Assembly: GCA_001725355.1 (NCBI GenBank)
Contig: MEGD01000063.1
Coordinates: forward strand, 1-36,558
Direction of reading: 5' to 3'
Source of the DNA: Novosphingobium sp. SCN 66-18
Lineage (GTDB): Bacteria; Pseudomonadota; Alphaproteobacteria; Sphingomonadales; Sphingomonadaceae
Length of the DNA: 36,558 nucleotides
The notes under the pieces are model-generated. The model saw only the letters and a list, made by a program, of their open reading frames with translations, had not been told where the DNA came from and did no database searches. A program made the translations under genes and the position numbers. The stretch's first letter is position 1. Every line of letters begins with the position of its first letter. Positions 32,139-36,558 of this stretch are shown here, one piece after another.

Positions 32139-33221
32139 TCATCCGTCATTGGCGGCTTTCCTTGGTTTTTCGACGCTGGTCGATGATGGTTCGGGAATAG
32201 TCCGGGACTCGGCCGCAATCATGGCCTCGCGGACCTTCTCCTCGGCCGTGTGGAAGTACCGCTTCGTCGTGCGGATGTCCGAGTGCCCGGCAAGGTCGAA
32301 AGCAACCTCGATGCTGCCCGTGCGGGTGAGTGCGGTGTGCCGGGTGTCGTGGAAGCGGAACCCTTCGATCCCCGCATCCTTGAGCGCCCGGCGCCACTTG
32401 CGATCCCATCCCTGCTTGCTGAACGGATAGCGCTCGCCCTTCTTGCGCGCGACGCGATCCTTGCGCGGCGGGCTGTCGCGCTCGGCAACATAGGTGAAGA
32501 CCTGGGGGCAGACCTTCGGCTGGTTGGCGATGATCGCGGTGAGGCGCGGCGTCAGCGGGAACGTGTGCGGCTTCTGCCCCTTGGCCCACACCGTCGCCCG
32601 ACCGCCGCCGAGATCCACGTCCGCCCAGCGCAGGGCGACGATCTCCGCCTTCCTCTGACCGGAGATGAGGGCGAACTCGACGATCGGCTTTAGGCTTTCG
32701 GGCAGCTTGGCGAACAAGGCATCTTCCTCGTCATCGCCGAGTACCCGCGTCTTGACCGCGGCCTCCCGGAGCATCGCCTCTTTCCAGACCACCTCGGGCG
32801 TGCTGAACCCCCTCGCCTTGTGCCAGTTGATGACGCTGCGGAGCAACTCCAGTTCGCGGTTGACGCTGGCATTCGAGACCTGGGCGCGCCGGCGGGCCAC
32901 GTAGGCATCGATCGATGCCAGCACCACGTCCTGCAAGGGCACGTTCGGCCCAAGACCCTCGGCGAGATTGACCAGCTGAAACTTCGCGGTCTTTGCGCTC
33001 CGCATGAACTTGCCCTTGGCTTCCCACCATGCATCGCACGCGGCCAGCAGGGTGACCGAAGGCTTGACCTTCTCGCCCAGCACGGCCTTGCGGCGGACCT
33101 CATCCTCTACCGCCTTCGCATCGCGCTTTGACGCAACATGAGTGCTTCCGTGATACCGGACACCTTCGATGACGAAGTCGTAGTGCCAGTGCTGGCTTTT
33201 CTTCGGCTTGTAGAGCGACAT
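32139..33221 (-). CDS. int: Tyrosine-family site-specific integrase
   Basis: A 360-residue phage-type integrase. Residues 1-45 form an arm-binding-type domain (YKPKKSQHWHYDFVIEGVRY), about 55-145 a SAM-like core-binding domain, and 160-330 the catalytic domain. Catalytic residues are Arg190 (SGQRKAEI), His291 and Arg294 (FHDTRHT), His313 (LAGHSDIRTTK) and Tyr322 (RYFH). The start ATG 33221 gives MSLYKPKKSQHW, the usual N-terminus; the frame is open for another 117 codons upstream without homology. The stop is 8 bp from the tRNA-Pro half-gene, so this enzyme probably directed integration there. The excisionase gene overlaps its 5' end. Confidence 0.95.
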   Translation of the reverse strand: MSLYKPKKSQHWHYDFVIEGVRYHGSTHVASKRDAKAVEDEVRRKAVLGEKVKPSVTLLAACDAWWEAKGKFMRSAKTAKFQLVNLAEGLGPNVPLQDVVLASIDAYVARRRAQVSNASVNRELELLRSVINWHKARGFSTPEVVWKEAMLREAAVKTRVLGDDEEDALFAKLPESLKPIVEFALISGQRKAEIVALRWADVDLGGGRATVWAKGQKPHTFPLTPRLTAIIANQPKVCPQVFTYVAERDSPPRKDRVARKKGERYPFSKQGWDRKWRRALKDAGIEGFRFHDTRHTALTRTGSIEVAFDLAGHSDIRTTKRYFHTAEEKVREAMIAAESRTIPEPSSTSVEKPRKAANDG

Positions 33222-33406
33222 GGCGGCTGGTCCTGGATAGTCTGCTTCGCGAGGTAATCGTCCAGATCCTCGGGCGCATAGAACACCTTGCGGGGACTCG
33301 GGCGAATGTAGCGGATCATCCCCTTCGACCGGATGCCGCGCAAGGTCCGCGCGCTCATGCCCAGCGACTTCGCCGCCTGCTCTTCGGTAAGAAGCTCCCG
33401 GATCAT
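33107..33406 (-). CDS. xis: Excisionase / helix-turn-helix DNA-binding protein
   Basis: A 99-residue protein whose first 60 residues are a MerR-like excisionase domain: LLTEEQAAKSLGMSARTLRGIRSKGMIRYIRPSPRKVFYAPEDLDDYL. Such proteins direct the integrase to excision or act as repressors. The last 38 or so residues lie over the first 115 nt of int in another frame and are basic and Ser/Thr-rich without homology. They are therefore an accidental extension or a real overlap. ATG at 33406 overlaps the methyltransferase stop (ATGA). The integrase is likely translated after it. Confidence 0.8.
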   Translation of the reverse strand: MIRELLTEEQAAKSLGMSARTLRGIRSKGMIRYIRPSPRKVFYAPEDLDDYLAKQTIQDQPPCRSTSRRKASTGTTTSSSKVSGITEALMLRQSAMRRR

Positions 33407-33975
33407 GCCGCCTCCATGGTGAACTTATCTGTTTCGTTGCCCCACGAATCCCAGCGCCCTCCCCGCCTTTGCCGGGCAAAGAGTTCGGCAAAGCGGACGG
33501 CGTGGGGCGCGAGACGTTCGCAGAAATCGTACTGACAATCGGGCTTGCGCGAGTGGCCGCGGGCCTCGGCATCGAGGATGTTGCGGACGTTGGTCGCCGT
33601 CCTGGGCGATCCGATCTTGCCGATCAGGATAGGCTCGCAAGCGCTTCTGACGACGTAGCCGCCGCCGAATGCCGTCTTCCCGGTTTTGGTGCGCTTGTGC
33701 CAGGCGCCACCGGTCACATATTCGAAGCCCCAATCGCCCATGAGCTTGATCGATTCCCGGATGGTGGGCCAGCAGGCCCAGAGCACCAGGAAGGCGTCAT
33801 CGCGCGCGAGCTGGTTGACCTGCAGCGCCCCGAGTTCCTCCCACGTCATCGTCTCGTAGTGGGCCTGCGGGCTCTTGCCTTCGCCGGCGGCCGACCATGT
33901 TTCGAACCGGGTTGGCGGGTCGATCAGGAGCAGATCGTAGGAGAGCGGGACGAGGTTTCCGAAGGGCCATGTCAT
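33403..33975 (-). CDS. MT-A70-family DNA N6-adenine methyltransferase
   Basis: A 190-residue methyltransferase of the MT-A70 family, found often in phages and able to modify DNA adenine. The catalytic motif reads LLLIDPPTRFETWS, DPPT in place of the usual DPPW. FLVLWACWPTIRESIKLMGDWGFEYVTGGAWHKRTKTGK and ARGHSRKPDCQYDFCERLAPHAVRFAELFARQRRGGRWDSWGNE match the family core and C-terminal end. The start is ATG at 33975, overlapping the stop of the small upstream gene (ATGA). A phage role in masking its DNA from host restriction is plausible but inferred. Confidence 0.88.
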   Translation of the reverse strand: MTWPFGNLVPLSYDLLLIDPPTRFETWSAAGEGKSPQAHYETMTWEELGALQVNQLARDDAFLVLWACWPTIRESIKLMGDWGFEYVTGGAWHKRTKTGKTAFGGGYVVRSACEPILIGKIGSPRTATNVRNILDAEARGHSRKPDCQYDFCERLAPHAVRFAELFARQRRGGRWDSWGNETDKFTMEAA

Positions 33976-34175
33976 AGACAGGCCCCCCGAATGGCTTCCC
34001 GCTTAGCGGCGGCCATCGTGGTCACCGTTTCAGGTGCCCATCCGTCGTAGGCGTAGCTGCCCGAAAACGATTTGACGATGATGTAGAAACGTCCATCGCG
34101 CTCGCGCTCGATCTCGATCGAATGGCCTTTGTGGGTGCCGTGAAAATGCGTGCGGGACTTGCTCACAATCCTCAT
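33972..34175 (-). CDS. Small phage-type protein, unknown
   Basis: A 67-residue protein: MRIVSKSRTHFHGTHKGHSI at the start, then IEIERERDGRFYIIVKSFSGSYAYDGWAP and an Ala/Lys-rich end. It has the look of a small beta-sheet protein. The start ATG 34175 is inside the DUF1643 stop (ATGA), and its own stop overlaps the methyltransferase start. The frame is open upstream, but the overlap pattern supports the short form. I do not recognise the family. Confidence 0.7.
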   Translation of the reverse strand: MRIVSKSRTHFHGTHKGHSIEIERERDGRFYIIVKSFSGSYAYDGWAPETVTTMAAAKREAIRGACL

Positions 34176-34744
34176 GACGCCCTCCAGAGGATCGGCTTCT
34201 GATCTTTCGGGATGCGATGCTTTCCACGCGCCATAGGATGCTTCGGCGCACCGCTCGCCGTCTTTCCCCAGCACCAAAGATCAGGGTATGGCGATTCTCC
34301 GGACTGGATTTCCTCAATGACGTGTTCCAGCCAAAGGCAATCGCGCGCAATGGCGCCCCAGCAGACAAATACCTGATCCGCCTTCTTAGCCTCTGCCACT
34401 ACGGCAGGGAGGTTGACGAAATGCAGTTCATCTCGGGCAGACCAGTCACCGCGATCAATGCCATCAACCCGTGCATAGACATCGGCTGGCTTGGCGCTGC
34501 ACCAAGGGTACAGGTTCACCCCGACATACCCACCAAAGCCGAAAAGCTGGAACCAGTTATTCCACCAGCGAGAGGTTGGATCATCCTTCGTGCCATCTGC
34601 ATCGGAAGGGTTGTGCCCGATCACGCACGCGATCGGGCCAGGCCCCCAACGCCTGATCAGCTTGAGGCGGTTCTTGCCGTCGAAATCGGCACGACGCTGG
34701 ATCACCGGCTGGCCGAATAGATCGAGAGGTTCGGTTGCGCTCAT
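34172..34744 (-). CDS. DUF1643 domain protein, possibly uracil-glycosylase-like
   Basis: A 190-residue protein with the DUF1643 pattern: ACVIGHNPSDADGTKDDPTSRWW, then GGYVGVNLYPWCSAKPADVY, VFVCWGAIARDCLW and GKTASGAPKHPMARGK. The order of a GxNPS-type N-terminal block, a central WG and a late HP resembles the layout of the uracil-DNA glycosylase fold. That is my inference, and no activity is known to me. ATG at 34744 overlaps the preceding small gene's stop (ATGA). It lies between small phage proteins in the coupled chain. Confidence 0.85.
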   Translation of the reverse strand: MSATEPLDLFGQPVIQRRADFDGKNRLKLIRRWGPGPIACVIGHNPSDADGTKDDPTSRWWNNWFQLFGFGGYVGVNLYPWCSAKPADVYARVDGIDRGDWSARDELHFVNLPAVVAEAKKADQVFVCWGAIARDCLWLEHVIEEIQSGESPYPDLWCWGKTASGAPKHPMARGKHRIPKDQKPILWRAS

Positions 34745-34926
34745 GGCCAGAGCACCTTCTGAATGTGGTCCTGCTGCTCCTCGGTCAGAGCAGGCGGAAG
34801 CAGGACCTGGCCGTTCAGCACGTGCGCCAGCGCCGCCGCGATCTCGGGCGACACGGCATCGGCGAAATGCTCGCCATCGCGCAGGACCTGCTTGCCACAC
34901 TGTGAGTATTCGGGGGCATCAGCCAT
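34741..34926 (-). CDS. Small phage-type protein, unknown
   Basis: A 61-residue protein (MADAPEYSQCGKQVLRDGEH at the start, LTEEQQDHIQKVLWP at the end). The middle, VSPEIAAALAHVLNGQVLLPPA, is helical. The start ATG 34926 overlaps the preceding stop by 8 nt (ATGGCTGA), and its own stop overlaps DUF1643 (ATGA). No family recognised. Confidence 0.7.
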   Translation of the reverse strand: MADAPEYSQCGKQVLRDGEHFADAVSPEIAAALAHVLNGQVLLPPALTEEQQDHIQKVLWP

Positions 34927-35377
34927 GGGCGGCATCCTTGCGCTGGGGCCAATCTGCACCGGGTGCGATGTTGAATCTCGCAGAGCAGCAACCCGGTGTT
35001 GAGCAGGAAATCTCGGCTCCGCGATGCCAGCGGGCGTAATTGAGATCACCTAGGCAGTTGGGGCACTCGATCTTGCCGGAAGTGCGCAATGGGATCGGCG
35101 CAGGCAATGCCGCGATCGCAGCGCCAAGCCTGCTGGTGCCCTCGGCGACCGACTGCTGCCATGCATGGCGCTCAGCGTCGGTGTATTCTTCACGCATCAA
35201 GCAATCGCCAGCTGCTTTGGGCATGCATTTCCGACTTGAGCCACGCTCGGCCATATCGACGCCCAGAGCGCAGCGAGGTCCACTCAGACTCCAATCCGAG
35301 CTTCGCTGGAAGCTGTAGTGCCTGCAGTGCTCTGTTGCGTGTATGGGGCGCTCAAAGGCAAAAATGCGCTCAGCCAT
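34919..35377 (-). CDS. Cysteine-rich phage-type protein, probable zinc binder
   Basis: A 152-residue protein. Paired cysteines occur throughout: EHCRHYSF, GPRCALGVDM, KCMPKAAGDCLM, then IECPNCLGDL and SCSTPGCCSARF, the last two forming a CxxC...C(x4)C arrangement that looks like a zinc ribbon. The first half resembles a small cysteine-rich phage protein type in which RCxxGVD is followed by a Cys-rich stretch and an acidic helix (EEYTDAERHAWQQS). I know no function for it. ATG at 35377 overlaps the stop of the Gp37/Gp68 gene by 8 nt (ATGGCTGA), which supports this long form over the shorter ATG at 35197. Confidence 0.75.
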   Translation of the reverse strand: MAERIFAFERPIHATEHCRHYSFQRSSDWSLSGPRCALGVDMAERGSSRKCMPKAAGDCLMREEYTDAERHAWQQSVAEGTSRLGAAIAALPAPIPLRTSGKIECPNCLGDLNYARWHRGAEISCSTPGCCSARFNIAPGADWPQRKDAAHG

Positions 35378-36383
35378 GGCCGGCGCCTCCCGGCATCCCG
35401 TTGTGCTCGACGCCATCGAGCAGGCGGCCAGCGCGCTTCTTGCCGATGCGCTGAAAAGCGAAGTGGGTGTGTTCCGGCACGGCCCAAATCCCATCATCCC
35501 AGCGCGGATCACTATCGATGTCGGCGGGGAAAAGTGCGTGATGATCCTCGCGCTGACCATTTTGGCTTTCCCACTCGGGCGGGCTCCCCGCCTCCCAAGG
35601 CAACCACTCCCCCCACTGCTTGAAGAAGTAGGCAATTCCGTGTGCGGAGCAGTAATCGCGCGTCGCGCGCTGCCAGTCGGGGTGCATGGGCCGCGCCTTC
35701 GGGCCGCTTTCGCCGCCGCCGATGATCTGCTGGACGAACTCCCACCCCGACCAATCGACCGGGCCAAGCGCGGGCTCGTAGCTGACGAACTTCACGGCGG
35801 CCGGGGTGGCGCGGAAGTCCTCGCGGCGTTCGTCGGCGCGGGTCTGATCCTCGACGCTGACGCCGAGCCGGACGTTGGGGAGAGGTTTCGGAAAGGGTAG
35901 TGGCGCTGTCCGCCACCAATGTTCAGTCCACTTCGAGCCGAATTCCCGTTCCGCCATATCAAGCGCGGTATCGACAATCCTCCAACTATGGTCGTCATCA
36001 CGCGCCGCAAGATAATCCCGCATCCGCGCCGACCGCTTCGTCAGGATCATGTGCGTGTGCTGCGGCGTCAGGGTGCAGACCGCAAACACGCGATCAATCC
36101 ATTCGTCGGGCACCGCTTCATGGAAGGTATCGCCGTGCGCGTTCCAGAAGATGCGGCGCGGGCGCTTCCACGACAGTGGTTGCAGCAGCGCCTTTTCGTT
36201 GAGCCGAACCTCGCCGGTCCAGACCATGCCGCCCTTGCTGGGCTTGGTCAGGCCGCGCCGGACATCGAAGCGGTGGGCCTGCTTCATCGCGTAGCAGTGC
36301 GTGCATCCCGGGCTGTAGACGGTACAGCCGTTGATGGCGTTAACCGTGGCATCTGCCCATTCGATCTTGGTCTTGTCAGCCAT
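35370..36383 (-). CDS. Phage Gp37/Gp68 family protein (DUF5131), radical-SAM-like
   Basis: A 337-residue protein of the Gp37/Gp68 family, common in phages and islands. It starts MADKTKIEWADATVNAINGC. The cysteines at 20, 27 and 30 form CX6CX2C (CTVYSPGCTHCYA), a spacing that resembles, but is not identical to, the radical-SAM CX3CX2C cluster site. RRIFWNAHGDTFHEAVPDEWIDRVF, HMILTKRSARM, RLGVSVEDQTRADERREDF and VSYEPALGPVDWSGWEFVQQIIGGGESGPKARPM all match. The function is unknown; nucleic-acid modification is one proposal. Start ATG at 36383 is chosen over 36413 because it gives the usual KTKIEWAD N-terminus and lies 10 nt after the previous stop. Confidence 0.9.
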   Translation of the reverse strand: MADKTKIEWADATVNAINGCTVYSPGCTHCYAMKQAHRFDVRRGLTKPSKGGMVWTGEVRLNEKALLQPLSWKRPRRIFWNAHGDTFHEAVPDEWIDRVFAVCTLTPQHTHMILTKRSARMRDYLAARDDDHSWRIVDTALDMAEREFGSKWTEHWWRTAPLPFPKPLPNVRLGVSVEDQTRADERREDFRATPAAVKFVSYEPALGPVDWSGWEFVQQIIGGGESGPKARPMHPDWQRATRDYCSAHGIAYFFKQWGEWLPWEAGSPPEWESQNGQREDHHALFPADIDSDPRWDDGIWAVPEHTHFAFQRIGKKRAGRLLDGVEHNGMPGGAGHG

Positions 36384-36393
36384 CTTGTTTTCC

Positions 36394-36558
36394 TCAAAAC
36401 GGAATGCCGTCATCGGTCAGGTCGAAGTGCTCGACCTTCAGACGGGTTTCGGTGACGCGGGCAATCGGGCACAGGACCACGAACGACTTGCCGGGATGGG
36501 CGCGGGCAAGGCGCTCGGCCTCTCGCTGCGCATCCATTGGTCCGGGGTGCTTGTAGGT
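36394..36558 (-). CDS. Phage-type protein, C-terminal part (start outside window)
   Basis: The last 54 codons of a gene that continues past the window edge. The visible residues run TYKHPGPMDAQREAERLARA, then HPGKSFVVLCPIARVTETRL, and end KVEHFDLTDDGIPF. It could start at the internal ATG (MDAQREAE) or further right. No family is recognised. It is in the same orientation as the rest of the island cassette, and Gp37/Gp68 begins 10 nt after its stop. Confidence 0.7.
   Translation of the reverse strand, partial: TYKHPGPMDAQREAERLARAHPGKSFVVLCPIARVTETRLKVEHFDLTDDGIPF

Overview
The window is GC-rich DNA that reads as an alphaproteobacterial chromosome, most likely from the Sphingomonadales (Novosphingobium or Sphingobium type). 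This placement is an inference from gene content: a MucR/Ros regulator, a DUF2520 protein, an MdtABC-like RND system with a NodT-type outer-membrane factor, WalW-type deacetylase and alphaproteobacterial tRNAs. No database search was possible.

Left end (1-3440): an IS21-family element (istB partial, istA) that has itself been split by an IS1111/IS110-type element at 1413-2725. Removing the inner element restores the istA reading frame exactly. The 250-nt untranslated tail of the inner element is a good candidate for a target-guiding bridge/seek RNA. The IS21 end has cut off the 3' part of a cation diffusion facilitator gene.

Region 3401-7750 (all minus strand, read right to left): a lipoprotein di-heme cytochrome c peroxidase, a cytochrome b561, an OmpR-type response regulator, its histidine kinase and the truncated metal exporter. 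The last three genes are tightly coupled, suggesting one redox or metal stress module. About 780 bp to its right holds no convincing gene but has two adjacent hairpins.

Region 8532-22199: tRNA-Ser, a periplasmic cyclophilin coupled to a DUF1905 protein, a MucR-like regulator that lacks both zinc-binding cysteines, an RND multidrug efflux operon (membrane fusion protein, two pumps, outer-membrane lipoprotein), a DUF2520 dehydrogenase-like gene, a frameshifted nhaA antiporter gene and tRNA-Thr.

Region 22407-31988: an unrecognised secreted helical-repeat protein coupled to a DUF3142 lipoprotein, polyprenyl diphosphate synthase, chorismate mutase, an XRE/MmyB-type regulator divergent from a SAM methyltransferase with direct repeats between them, an Lrp regulator, a histidine-kinase-like protein with a degenerate ATPase domain, a polysaccharide deacetylase, and tRNA-Ile2(CAT).

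Right end (32088-36558): an integrated phage-like island. A tRNA-Pro(TGG) gene is broken after its anticodon arm, and eight bases later the island's tyrosine integrase gene ends. Upstream of the integrase (all minus strand) lie an excisionase, an MT-A70 adenine methyltransferase, a small protein, a DUF1643 protein, another small protein, a cysteine-rich protein, a Gp37/Gp68 (DUF5131) protein and a partial gene. From the DUF5131 gene to the excisionase, each start codon overlaps the previous stop by 4 or 8 nt. The island continues beyond the window.
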